Below are positions 21,898-32,919 of a stretch of 64,000 nucleotides of DNA, piece after piece. The DNA lies in the NCBI GenBank assembly GCA_947579605.1, contig OX388320.1, positions 7,688,001 to 7,752,000 of the forward strand, given 5' to 3'. Every line of letters starts with the position of its first letter. The first letter of the stretch is position 1. The position numbers and the translations under genes were made by a program. The stretch is from Athripsodes cinereus. Taxonomy: Eukaryota; Arthropoda; Insecta; Trichoptera; Leptoceridae. The notes under the pieces are model-generated. The model worked only from the letters and a program-made list of their open reading frames with translations, had not been told where the DNA came from and ran no database searches.

Positions 21898-22474
21898 ATG
21901 GTACTGGTATATGCTTATTTTTGACACATATAGACTCACCTACTGTGCGTTAAAAATATTTACACGTCCATACATTTTTTACTATAATATTTCAGCAAAG
22001 TTCACATAGAGAGGTATAAAAACATGGGAATAATAGAAATTCACACATCTGAACTAGGAAATGTTCCAAACAATACCTAATGTTTTGTCGTATGAACATG
22101 TTATTCGCAACACTCTCTTAAATTTTATTATTAATAATATTGTTAAACATTTTATTGTTATCGAGTACAAAGCTAAATTATATATTGATAAGTAATATAA
22201 GGTATCTACCAATAAATAATAAATCTGGAAAATAATATTATTAATATTATTAATAATAAACTTTATCTACGAGTACGTTTTCTCGAACCATGCCATAACG
22301 TAGGAAGAGCTGAACTGGAAAAGGTTTACCAGAAAACCATTGATTTACACGCTTTAGTGCGAAGAATCCATTCTTTAGCCATTATGGAAGGAAATTTTTG
22401 AAAATTAATTAATCTCATAAATATTTTTTTTATTTTACTTTTAAAAATTATAGACAATCTATATATGATTTTTT
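21898..22474. other. No gene seen
   Basis: AT-rich; contains ATTATTAATAATATT-type inverted runs near 22125-22260 but no recognisable gene. Confidence 0.5.
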
Positions 22475-22803
22475 TTATTTATTTATTTTATTCTTCACTG
22501 TACATTGGTAACATTATTTCAAACCAGTACTTAGTATCATAAAATTATCAGTTATAAAATGTTTTGAAGGGAAAAATTGAGGGTAGTCGTGGTGTAGGAA
22601 GGCGGCAGATGTCCTGGCTGAGAAATATCCGAGAGTGGACCGGAGTTCGGAGGGTGGAGGAGTTGTTCCGGCTGACACAGGACAGAGAGGCCTACGCCAG
22701 GGTGATAGCCGACGTCGGGGGGACCTGACATGGCACTTTGAGAAGATACAATGTACAGAGGGCGAGTTTATCGCTAGAATGCGATGTCTTCCAACTAACC
22801 CCA
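22475..22803 (-). repeat. LINE family D 3' UTR, split by a LINE B insertion
   Basis: Left part 22475-22563 has the TTTATTTATTTTATTC tail and CACTGTACATTGGTAACA; right part 22743-22803 has GAGGGCGAGTTTATCGC and TCTTCCAACTAACCCC. The same two parts are contiguous at 60480-60605. Between them lies the LINE B fragment. Confidence 0.65.
22564..22742 (+). pseudogene. LINE family B, 3' fragment nested in LINE D
   Basis: Reads GKIEGSRGVGRRQMSWLRNI, REWTGVRRVEELFRLTQD and VIADVGGT to TGA 22726-22728. This is the best-preserved copy of the family's C-terminus. It sits in the opposite orientation to the LINE D remnant it interrupts. Confidence 0.8.
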
Positions 22804-23442
22804 TTTTTTGATGAAATCAGAAACAAATGTCTTTTCTTCTATGTTCTTTATTATTTAGAGATACGTCTTTTGTCTTATAAGGACATTCTCAGTGATTTTT
22901 TTCTAAATAATAAACAATATAGTACAAAAAAAATCGTTTTTTGATTTCATTACGGAATTTAACTACCTAAGCACCGACACAGTGAATAGATTTTTCATTA
23001 ATTTTGCCCTTTTAACATTCGTTTATTTAGAGAGTAGAAAGCAGAAACAAATCTTTCTGTTCAGAGACCATCGCTCGCGACATTTGAATAACAGTCATTG
23101 GAAATAATCCATCCAAAACCTTCTCTCTTGTGTAACTGATAATTATTACACGTCTTTGCTGAATATATTGGAGCACATCAATTGTGACATTATTAAGTAA
23201 ACTGACATCCCGTATCCTCCTAAGACATTTACATATATTAATTAGTGATTAAGTAAGTAAGTGATGAGATATTCCGTCCATTTAATTTTTTTATTGATCC
23301 AGAACGATTTGTATATTTATTGAGTGTAAATAGTGAGCGACTGGCTGCCCCATTTGCAAGTGATACAGAGATGTCGTAATGGTAAACATAGATAGGTATT
23401 TATTTTTGTAGCTACATAATACCTATATAACCATTAAAAGTA
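22804..23442. other. No gene seen
   Basis: AT-rich; a weak family Z end (GACTGGCTGCCCCATTTGC) is near 23338. Nothing else recognised. Confidence 0.5.
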
Positions 23443-24280
23443 CAGTGGAACCTCTCATAACGAATTTAATTCGTTCCAGACTCTTACTCGTTATGCGAAA
23501 CGCTCGTTATGCGAAACATTTTTTTCAATAGAAATCAATGTAAAATACGATAATGCGTTCTATTTCGAAAGAATATGTATTCTTGGAAAACTCAATGATT
23601 TTTTTTTTTATTAACGTTTATTCAAATAAAATTACTTATAAAAGAATGTAACATCTTATAAAACAATTAAGATTAGGAAAAAATGTACCTAAATAAAAAT
23701 ATGAATTAATGACAAAGAATTAACCATTTTTAACTAGAAAACTAACCGTAAACGCAACCGTTTCGTAGACATTCTTGACACTCCCTTTGAAGCATCCATC
23801 TTCTTAATTTTATCTTTGTTCTTGAGAATAGTGCAGATCGTTGATGTTGACCGATAGTATGTGCGCGTATGTGCGCGCTAGATATGCCAGGCTCAAACCT
23901 TATTCTCGCTTTTCAATGATTTTATGTTTCATTTCAACAGTTATGTTTAATCTCTTCTGGCTTTCTTCTTGTGTTTTTTTCTTTGGGGACATTTTTGAAC
24001 GGATTATAATACTTAACAAATAAAAAAATTACTAATAATATCAATACAAATTTAAGAAGAATGGGTGATCACATGCGAAACCAAGGCGCTAACAGACAGC
24101 TGATGTAATGGCGCGAAGTCCCGGCTCACAAGGTCACAAGTGAATGTCGTGAAAAGTGGAGTTACATACCTACCCTTTCTCTGTAGCTCGTTATGCGAAA
24201 TATCGCTCGTTATGGGAGCAAATTGTTCACTTTTTTTTTGCTCGCTATGCGAATTACTCATTATGAGGGGTTCCACTGTA
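23441..24280. mobile_element. Tigger/pogo-type DNA transposon, decayed
   Basis: The element 23443-24278 (836 bp) is flanked by TA at 23441-23442 and 24279-24280, the target of Tc1/mariner/pogo elements. Its ends CAGTGGAACCTCTCATAACG and (inverted) CAGTGGAACCCCTCATAATG form the terminal inverted repeat. Subterminal CTCGTTATGCGAAA words recur near both ends and may be transposase-binding sites. The inside holds a broken transposase N-terminus on the minus strand. Confidence 0.88.
23741..23992 (-). pseudogene. pogo/Tigger transposase N-terminal (CENP-B-like HTH) relic
   Basis: From an ATG at 23992 the minus strand reads MSPKKK, then RLNITVEMKHKIIEKRE, a stop, GLSLAYLARTY, a frameshift, and finally TICTILKNKDKIKK and MDASKGSVKN. 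Those are the helix-turn-helix words of Tigger transposases, the DNA-binding part related to CENP-B. One stop and at least one frameshift kill it, and the DDE catalytic domain is deleted. Confidence 0.8.
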
Positions 24281-24404
24281 TATTTATTTATTTATTAGAA
24301 CAAGAAAACACTATAGTCTACAATAACAAAAATAAAATCAACCAATAAAAAACAAAAACAAGCAAACATAACTAGGTACATAAGTTTTTTTTGGTGGTGT
24401 TTTT
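24281..24404. other. No gene seen
   Basis: Begins with a TATTTATTTATTTATT run next to the pogo end and may be the tail of another retroposon on the minus strand. Confidence 0.4.
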
Positions 24405-24562
24405 GAGTTAGTTGGAACTGATCGCACCTTAGCAGTAAACTCGCCCTCAGTATATTGATGATATCTAATCTGAATGCATTCTTCTATAAAATTGTATGTC
24501 TTGTGATCAATATACAGTAAAGAATGAATAAATATCTAAATAAAATTAAAAAAAAAAATTCT
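24405..24562 (+). repeat. LINE family D 3' UTR end, plus strand
   Basis: AGTTAGTTGGAACTGATCGC and GTAAACTCGCCCTCAGTATA are the inverted form of the motif at 60557; the copy ends with ATACAGTAAAGAATGAATAA and an A-rich tail, which fixes the transcription direction of the family as plus here. Confidence 0.65.
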
Positions 24563-24929
24563 AAGTGTCTGCGTTCGTCTCTGGTTGTATAGCTGTGAAT
24601 TTCACACTGATTGTTGTCTATTTGTGATTTATTACCCTCGGCATCGTGAAAACAGGTGATGTGTTTTGTTCACTTCTTGTAATGGACGTAAGACGTTAGA
24701 GCTACATAAGTCAGCTGATAGCTGATAGACGTTACATAGTAGGTACTAGGTAGGTAAGTAGGTACTTACTAAGAACTGTTTTGAAGCGAAGCAGGCGCAA
24801 CTTTTAACAAAGATTTCTGATAAAAATGAAATGTACCTAACTATAAACAATAATAAAAGCCATGAAATATTTTATAAAGGGGTTCACCAATATTTAAGAA
24901 TAATAATGTAAGATGTGTTTTTGAGTGAT
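24563..24929. other. No gene seen
   Basis: AT-rich; short TAGGTA runs near 24740-24765. Confidence 0.5.
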
Positions 24930-25140
24930 TTTCATTTAAGCCCGGTTTACACTATCCAGTACACTTGGACTAAGTACATGTACTTGGATGCTACTTGTAT
25001 CGTGTAAACAGGTGACCCAAATATGCTTGGACGGTCTTATCCAAGTAGCCGCCATCCAAGTGGAATTGGATGAAACTTAATTCATTCAAGTTTGATAGAT
25101 CTATTCGTACAAGTACGCTAGGTCTAAGTGCTTTAAGAAG
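24930..25140. repeat. Possible PIF/Harbinger-like MITE end
   Basis: GCCCGGTTTACACTATCC at 24940 resembles one end of insect Harbinger-type MITEs, and the following 200 bp are full of CTTGGAC/TCCAAGT words in both orientations. No matching second terminus or target duplication was found, so the assignment is weak. Confidence 0.3.
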
Positions 25141-25176
25141 AGTATTTGATTTTATATTTTAAAAAGTGAATTTAAT

Positions 25177-25470
25177 GATCTGTAATCTCCGTGACAAAGG
25201 AGAGACGATGGTCCTGGTTGGGTCATGTTCTGAGAATGCCCAATGATAGTTGGCCAAAAGAGCACTGTTCTTCCGTCCGCAAGGCCTCCATCGGCCCGGG
25301 CGTCCCTCTTTCACAAGGCACCGTTCCTATGACAACGACATCAGAGCGTAAGGAAAGTCGTGGAAAGGGGTGACGCGATTGGCGCAGAGACGCTCTGAAA
25401 GGAGGAGGCTGATTTCTGCCCTGTGCTCCCAAGAGGAGCGTTGAGGGCGATGATGATGATGATGATTTAA
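25177..25470 (+). pseudogene. LINE family A (RTE-like) 3' end, best copy
   Basis: Reads RRWSWLGHVLRMPNDSWPK, SIGPGVPLSQGTVPMTTTSE and an RGKG segment before a frame break, then the RSERRRL...ALCSQEER-type end and a (GAT)n tail at 25450-25466. The most complete of the four copies. Confidence 0.78.
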
Positions 25471-26130
25471 TGTTAAGGATAGTATTTAAAATTGTATAAT
25501 TAGGGTCAGAATAAATTAACGTGTGTGACAAATAATTACCTAATTATTTTCGGGAAATGTAAAAAAATACATAAAAGCACTAGCATAAATTTAATGAAGT
25601 TTGACGTGACACAATCTTCTTGTTAATATTTTATTTAAAGGTCCATACACCATTCACTGTGTTGGTGTTTAGGTAGTAGAATTCCATATCGAAATAAATA
25701 AAACAAGCCTTTTATTTATTTCGTCCATACACCAGTTGAACACCCTTTATCGTAGTTTTGATAGGTGCAGGAAATATTAAGTTCATGGTAGGAAGATGTT
25801 TCTTATTGTTGTTATTTTATTATAATATAGAGCAAACCGTTAGTCGAATATCTTTGATATTAACGTCATGAGAGAACTTAAATTTATGCCTTTTAATAAT
25901 AAAATGTGATTTATTTTATGAACGTGAATGCTTTCATTATGATTATGATATGAGAAGTAAGCCATGTTATTTAAATCCACCATAAAATTTGTTGATAATA
26001 AAAAAAAATATCAATTAGTTTGTAATTAATTAGAAAAAAAAAATAGTCACTTCTCGTCACGACATTCCTATGAAATTTATGATCCCATCAAAATATGTGC
26101 TTTTAGATATGTGATAGTTAATTATGATCA
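25471..26130. other. No gene; one perfect small hairpin
   Basis: At about 25696-25730 the words CGAAATAAATAAAA and TTTTATTTATTTCG form a 14-bp perfect stem around CAAGCC. It lies between two copies of GTCCATACACCA (about 25641 and 25731). Otherwise AT-rich. Confidence 0.5.
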
Positions 26131-26134
26131 TCAT

Positions 26135-26245
26135 TATTATCTCGCCTCTTTTCTTGGGGGGCAGGTAGAATGAATCGAAGGCCACTTACTTCAATCATTG
26201 CATAAACATTTCGCTAGCGCCATTGTCATAAAATTACATACATAC
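26135..26245 (-). repeat. LINE family C-related 3' end, diverged
   Basis: TTTCTTGGGGGGCAGGTAGA, GAATCGAAGGCCACTTACTT and CATAAACATTTCGC correspond in order to the 3' end of family C copies at 15.2 and 36.0 kb. Confidence 0.5.
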
Positions 26246-27657
26246 ATGCCAAGGGTTGCTCTGAAATTGAGTATTGATTAGATTTCATACTATTATTCAA
26301 CAAATTTATACGGACCCGATTTGGAAATAGGGTTTTGATAAATTATCTTTAAATTATGTGTATTAAAGGACTGATGCACAATTTTGAAACATGCATGATT
26401 CTATATCCGGTTTCAAAAATCAGTTCATATTCCTAGACATATTAAGAGCTCTGTAAAGGTTTATGTTGTGCTGTATGAGTTAGTTATGATGATTGTAAAG
26501 AATGATTTGTATCACAGCGTGTGATATCTGATGATGTTATTGTAGTGGCGTGTCCTCAATAAATCCTCTACTCTACATGACTTTCGTGCGAATTAATGGA
26601 CAAGTTGCGGGGATATCATAACCGTTTTATATTTTACTTTTTGTTCAAAAGTCTCTGTGCCTAAAAACGTGCTTTATTTTCAAGATGATCTTTGTAGTTC
26701 CATGAAAAAGATACCAATTTCGTAAAGTGTACTAATTAAAGATTGATGTGTAGCAATGATTTTCATTAGTGCATAATGGAATCGAAACATTATAATTTTA
26801 TAGATGAAAAGCAAGAAAACAAGTAAGTCGTTAGATTTCAGTAATATTGTTGTAAATTGCATAAATGGAAATAATATCGACACAATATATTTACCGATGA
26901 ATAATATTAATTGGGTTCATATAGAATAAGCAGGTACATTATAAGAAATGAGAATAATCATACATGGAAAATGAACATCCTGCATCTACATCAATATACC
27001 TTCATTAATAATGTGTCTCAAGAAAATAATGCGGGTCTAATAAAAATACTATAAAATTCGCTGTAGATACCAGTAATATTGGGGTTATAAAAATTTTCAT
27101 ATGAGAAAATTTAAATTTTCCTTAGTAACAAATACTATTATGATACAAAACGTGCGATATCTCTTTCTACGTTAAAAATAATAGCTGCTATAAAAATATT
27201 ATTATAACTTGTTTCTTTAAAGTCTTGTTTGTAATATTACATATGGTATTTTGTTTTCTCATTATAAATAGGCTACAATTTCTCCTTGTCTTCTTGCTGT
27301 TGTAGCGTACAAGGAATCTGGTTATTCTCCATCCCTCCTGGCGGGTTCCTTGAGACGATTCAGAGCACGTGCAGCGTTAAAATATTATCCTCCATAAAGG
27401 AGAAATGACTCCGTTCACCCAACGTTTCGATGCATTTTCTCCTTTACACGAAGTGAAATGATTATAAACGTAAAGTGACTCTTCAAGATTTTAACATACA
27501 TAAAATATTTCTGCGATTCAATACATGGGTACATAATTCAGATACCAGAATGTTCAACTTCTTTAATTTTTTGAAATTTTTGTCGAGAATAAAGTTATTT
27601 TGAATAAAATACAATATGTGTAGCAGTAGATTAACTACATGTACAAAAAGTAACTAC
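26246..27657. other. No firm gene; GC-richer island at 27290-27450
   Basis: Mostly AT-rich. Around 27305 a pyrimidine run ending in TTGTAG precedes about 140 bp of distinctly higher GC. On the plus strand one frame reads YKESGYSPSLLAGSLRRFRA before a stop; on the minus strand GWRITRFLVRYNSKKTRR is also open. I cannot decide between exon, transposon relic and chance. Confidence 0.2.
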
Positions 27658-28347
27658 TTAAGAGGTCCCTTTAGCAAAAACGATAAAACATTCAATTTTT
27701 AACAAGTTTGGTACACAAACTCTCAAAACTTGTTGATAAAATATGAAAACAAATATTAATTACCAATATCAAACATTAAATTTAAAAAAAAAAACTCGAT
27801 TTTAGCTTCATAGTATTCGTTTATAAAAAAAACATAGTTCTAAAAATCGAATTCGGGGGTGTGTTTGGTACATAAATGCACAAGAACCCTACAAATTTTC
27901 ATATATTTATTTTAATATTAAGAATATTTAGATTATAGAACAAAAAAAACAATTTTTTTTGTTTTTTTCATGGATATTGACCGACTAAAAAAATAAATGA
28001 TAAAATTTCTCATATTTTGAAACCAAAAATCACCACATGAACTCATTTTTTTGTATACTAAAAAAAGTTTGCTAAAATCTATAGTATTTATATGCTTGAT
28101 TAGTTGAATAAAAAATATATATATTTTACAAATAATTGGTTTTTTGATATAACAAAGAGTACCTAAATAAATCTCGTCAGTCTGCGATTTAATTACTTTT
28201 AGTAAAAAACTAATATTGGTAATAAATATTTGATTTTTTATTTTATCAAATCAAAATGTTCGCAGGGTTCGACAAGTTTTGGCAGTTTTTCTATCAAATT
28301 TGTTGAAAATAGAATATTTTACCGTTTTTGCTAAACGGGGCCCTTAA
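27658..28347. mobile_element. TTAA-flanked MITE (piggyBac-like)
   Basis: Body 27662-28343 (682 bp) lies between TTAA at 27658-27661 and 28344-28347. Its ends GAGGTCCCTTTAGCAAAAAC and (inverted) GGGCCCCGTTTAGCAAAAAC continue as imperfect inverted repeats for about 50 bp. There is no transposase reading frame. TTAA target sites point to piggyBac; a TTA-targeting Harbinger element is an alternative. Confidence 0.65.
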
Positions 28348-28370
28348 GCTCTTCGATGCACAAAATGGTG

Positions 28371-28475
28371 CCGGCAAACCACCCTTTCACGGCACAAGCT
28401 TTTAGTAGCTTACTGTGAAAGGTGTATAAGGTTGTATTTGGGTTTATAACAAACTAAACCCAGATATATAAAAAA
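28371..28475 (+). mobile_element. SINE A, 5'-truncated
   Basis: Starts inside the element at GGTGCCGGCAAACCACC and carries only the body and AACCCAGATATATA tail. It lacks both polymerase III boxes, so the copy is dead on arrival. Confidence 0.75.
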
Positions 28476-29134
28476 AAAATATATATACACTCAGGATTGG
28501 TTTCGTACGTCTTCGCCGAATTGAAGATGGTAAGTAATTTATGCATGTATCAGGGTATGTCAACGATATTATGAACTTCGGTAGTACAAATGCATAATCG
28601 TTAAAAGATACTCGTATTGTGATTGTTACAAAAATAATATTGATATCATTATTATTGGTTGTCAAAAAATCTTTAACTCACAAACGGAATATCCTGTCAT
28701 TTCATTCACAAAAACGTACAAAAATATTACATTTGCCGACTTATTAGGAAAATCGGTAGGCTTTAACTGACGCAATTCCAAATATTATATTTTCATATAC
28801 TTAATTAGTACGCCGTCATTTTCGGAAATTTCTATAAAATAATTTACGAACCGAGAATGAGATTTTATCATTCTGCTACGCATTGTTTTTCATCATAGTC
28901 AGTACCTATTCATAATATTTTATTACAATAAAATACACATCGGGCGACAATTTCAACCACTCGGGCGACAAAATTGTATGATGCGGAGGTATAAATTTTA
29001 ATCTGGATTAAAAATACCTTGAAATACCTTATTTATTAACTCAGTCAGCTTTCTTTGTAATTTGATTTTTAGTCGAATTAAATGTAAGTATGTACATTTA
29101 AATGAATTTATTGGTTATTTGGACTGATTTGATC
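28476..29134. other. No gene seen
   Basis: AT-rich; two adjacent CGGGCGACAA words near 28940-28975 resemble a word inside the MITE at 41.06 kb. Confidence 0.5.
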
Positions 29135-29420
29135 ACTAACAATAAGGTGTTGCGGAGGGCTAGAACAGATAGAGAGATGTTGTCCAATATAAATATGAGA
29201 AAATGGCATATTTGGGACACGTACTTCGTACTCATCTTGAAGGGAATAATTGAGGGTAGTCGCGGTGTGAGAAGGCGGCAGATGTCCTGGCTGAGAAATA
29301 TCCGAGAGAAAACCGGAGTTCAGAGGGTGGAAGAGCTGTTCCGGCTAGCATAGGACAGAGAAGCCTACGCCAGGATGATAGCCGATATAGGGGGACCTGA
29401 TATGGCACTTCAAAAAGAAT
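29135..29420 (+). pseudogene. LINE family B, longest copy
   Basis: Reads VLRRARTDREML, then SRGVRRRQMSWLRNIRE and VQRVEELFRLA to a TAG at 29351-29353 that truncates the family's usual ending; the remaining AYARMIADIGGT-like part follows after it. The upstream arginine-rich segment is not present in the other copies. Confidence 0.7.
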
Positions 29421-30204
29421 TGGTTATTTTAAAAGAGAATGTAAAAGTTGTAATTTTTATAAATATTTTAGCAATCTCTATAATCGAAACATGCAAATAA
29501 TTTTAATGAGATAACTGTGAACTATGTAAACATAGTTTTTTATATATTCTTTTTGCACATCATCTTAATTAGTTAACGGAGCAATATACAATATATTTCG
29601 ATTATACTCGTATGCAGCGGCGAAATTATCACTTGTGGTGATTTCTTCCATCTTACCACTTAGAAGCTTTATTGAATGAATGTCTCTCAAATGGTATTTA
29701 TTGTCGTCCGTGTGGAGTCCATAACTTTGATAAGATTTTATGAGCAAGCTGACATGAAAATTAATGTGGTTCATCCACAACGGCAAATAGACGAGGAGTG
29801 AGAAAAAAATACAAGTTCATTTCTTTGTATATCTACGTGTAGCTTCACTCTGTTGTTTTTACTTATTCTTTATTTTCTCTTTGCTCATATGATTTATTAA
29901 CGCTGACGACGGACTGCCACTGGTTCACAAAGGAAATATATTCTAGATTTTGGATAGATACCTCGGAGGGAATTGTGAATACATTATTATATTTTTTGAA
30001 ATCCATAGTTAATAAAATTGTGTAGATATGCAGTTCATTTTATTCCTTAGAGAAGAGTGTTAGGAAGAAGAAGAGTGTACAGAAGAAAAATGTTGCGAAG
30101 ACAGAATTTAGTCCTGACAAAAACATGTACCTACACTGAAATGTCTACATTCAGAACCATAATTATTTCAGAAGTAAACTGATAGTTATTTAATACAATA
30201 ATAA
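29421..30204. other. No gene seen
   Basis: AT-rich after the 55-bp shared segment (29415-29470). The 73-codon minus-strand frame at 29565-29786 has no motif. Confidence 0.5.
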
Positions 30205-30860
30205 GGGCCGATCTTATAAACATTATATCAAATATCCGTTAGCATTTTGGTAAGTTGCTGATGGATGGCAGTTTGTAAACCAAACAAACCGACGGGTGTC
30301 TTATAAAACTTATTTGACCGTTCGTCATCCACATGTTAAATAAACTGGTGTTGCTACGATTTATTATTTTTATATGCATAGCAACGGTCAAATATACACG
30401 CATTATTGAAGTTTAACCCAAGTTTATTTTTTATTCTATAGTTTAACCTCGCAGCTTGTGTAATCACGTTTCAAAATATATTATTTTGTTTAAATTCAGG
30501 AATAATTATTAGTAAAATGGTTGTAGGTTGTAAAATTAAGAAATGTCATATAAACCGATGGTTTGAGTGTCAAAACTGTTCACAGAACAGTCGGTATTGC
30601 TAATCTACAATTTTTACCGAAATATGACTAATGGACGTTTATAAGACGCAAAAGTCCCGAGTGTCGCTTTTTTCGGTATATTTCGTCGGTTATGTGACTA
30701 ACGGATCTTATAAACATCCGATAAAAAATAAACATCTTATAAACATTATATCAAATATCCGTTAGCATTTTGGTAAGTTGCTGACGGATGGCAGTTTGTA
30801 AGCCAAACAAACCGACGGATGGCAGTTTGTAAGCCAAACAAACCGACGGATGACATCGAT
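30205..30860. repeat. MITE-like element with duplicated end and 31-bp tandem repeat
   Basis: A 90-bp end sequence starting ATCTTATAAACATTATATC occurs at 30211-30299 and again at 30734-30823. In the second copy a 31-bp unit beginning GACGGATGGCAGTTTG is tandemly repeated (30783-30844). Near 30640 GTTTATAAGACGC is the inverse of the end word. The inside has no reading frame. Confidence 0.55.
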
Positions 30861-31481
30861 GAAATAAAACGATTTGTTTTTGTTGATAAAATTATGTAAT
30901 ATAGAGAATCTTTCGCTGACTAGTTATTCAAAATCTATTTTTGTAATAAGTTGCCAGATGAAATTAATGTACCTACACTAGTGGGAAATATAGACATAAC
31001 TCTGGGGCCAGATTTTGTTGTTTTTTTGTATATTTTCATTTTTGTGTTTTATAATTGAATTGTTGTCCTATGTATACTTATAAAAAAAAACAAAAAAAAA
31101 ACTCATTCTATTAAGAGTGCTTTGCTTTACAAAAAGAAAATGAATAAATAAGTAATGAAGTAATGCAATATCATCATACACAAATCAGTAGGTAATGTCA
31201 ATATATTAAATTGATAGTAAATATATCGTTTCCAAAAGTGAAAAGATTTTTTTTTTATTATATATATACGTTTTTTTCAATGTTTAAGGATCTCAGTTGA
31301 GGAACTTCCATATTTTTTCCAAGAAATCTCACGTCCAGCATAAAATATTTCGTTCAAGTAATTTGTATTGTCCTTCCCACCCCCACACTAACTCCGTGAC
31401 TCATGAGCTTGATTTTATGGCAACGGTGGTGGTAAGATCGTGGTTTACGACTTGAAACAAAAAATTATATATATCACTCAC
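30861..31481. other. No gene seen
   Basis: AT-rich; an A-run end near 31080-31102 could be a worn retroposon tail. A GC-richer patch at 31370-31440 is unexplained. Confidence 0.45.
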
Positions 31482-31543
31482 CCCTTCAGAATATCACAGA
31501 CTCCTGGAAATTTACCCCGTCGTTCCATCCCGACTGGTTTATC
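31482..31543 (-). other. Candidate 62-nt host exon, minus strand
   Basis: On the minus strand the segment follows a pyrimidine-rich acceptor (TACCCCTCGTTACAG) and is followed at once by GTGAGT, a consensus donor. One frame is open throughout: DKPVGMERRGKF then PGVCDILKG. The patch is GC-richer than its surroundings. I do not recognise the peptide. With about 128 kb of strand to search, such borders can arise by chance, so confidence is low. Confidence 0.3.
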
Positions 31544-31869
31544 CTGTAACGAGGGGTAGATTATTATTAATAACAACAACAAGAAAGTTTTATAGAACTC
31601 ACTTAGGTATGTACGTGTACTCGTATACAGCTAGTCTTAAAATACTTTCTTTTTAACATAAATTAATGTATTCTAGTACAAAGTTCATCTCAAGAAAATA
31701 TGATGTTTTCTATAATTAATAAACAACTGAAATAACAACGAAAATAAATGATTATTATTATACTTATTCTTGAGTTAATAACACTTAATTTAAAAGTAAG
31801 AAGAAGAAATTAATTTAAAAGAAATGGAATATACTTACTCCTACTCACGTCTGTAGTTTGTTCTCAGGT
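31544..31869. other. No gene seen
   Basis: AT-rich, nothing recognised. Confidence 0.5.
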
Positions 31870-31945
31870 GGTATATCTGATTGGTTACCCGGGTACCATA
31901 TTTACTGAAAGATGTTGTGAGTTTCGAATCCTAACACCAAGATAA
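31870..31945 (+). repeat. Weak tRNA-like segment
   Basis: GGTGGTATATCTGATTGG resembles an A-box region and GAGTTTCGAATCCTAAC a B box at about the right spacing. The stems pair poorly, so at best a decayed SINE head. Confidence 0.25.
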
Positions 31946-32919
31946 GCAAAGGTCTTAAATTATAGTGCTCTATGATAGGACCTAGGAGTGAAAAACGGTT
32001 ATTCAACATTTTAACAGACTTTTCCTTTATATGACTCAAAATTTGAGGAAACATTTAATAAAATATAATTTGGTATTATCTTGTTTTGTTTTTACAAGAA
32101 TTTTATAAAATTAAATAAAATTTTATAAAATTATTTATTTGCTAATTTAGATTTTTAGTGTAAAAAACAAATATATTGTTATTAACGATCGAAGCAATAT
32201 GTCAGAAGAACAATTTTAAAATGTATAAATTTATACAAGTTATTGTTCATAATATATTATACTAACTAGTGTGGAAAGAAATATTTTGGTAGCCAGCATC
32301 GTTAAGATTTAAAGCTTCCTAAATAGTCAAATTATAAGAAATAGAAACTAAAAATATAATAAAACATATTTATAGTATCGTAAAATAAGACAAATATAAT
32401 AAAAAATATTGATAGTGTTATTAAATTAGACAAATATGATAAAAAAACAGTTTCTGTATTATTGTTACAATAATTTGAAACACATATTAAGTATTATAAT
32501 TTTGACAAAATCTGAGTAAGATTATCGCGAGATTGCTATTATTAAAGGGAGAAGTTATTCTAGAAAATCATGTCTTAAATATCAATGAGTGGAAATCCTT
32601 CCGGTGGTGTTACAATTTTTTTATCCATACGTATATTAAAAATGTTAATATTATTGTATTTGCATACTGATTGAAAATGAGGTGATAAATATTATTTGTA
32701 TTATTTTTGGCGCAGAAAAGGAATGCGAGTAATTTTACATAATATAATACAAAATGTAGATATGATGTATAATAGACTACTCTACTATCTGCAATAAAAA
32801 ACGATAATGTTCTCCGATTGCCTTCAATCTAACTAGTTGGTTATGACTTCTGCTAGCCTCTTTATTTTGGCAGTTTTAATCAGCCTCCTTTTTGATGTGC
32901 TGGTTATTGGAAGAGTATA
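31946..32919. other. No gene seen
   Basis: Very AT-rich; no reading frame or repeat that I can support. Confidence 0.55.
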
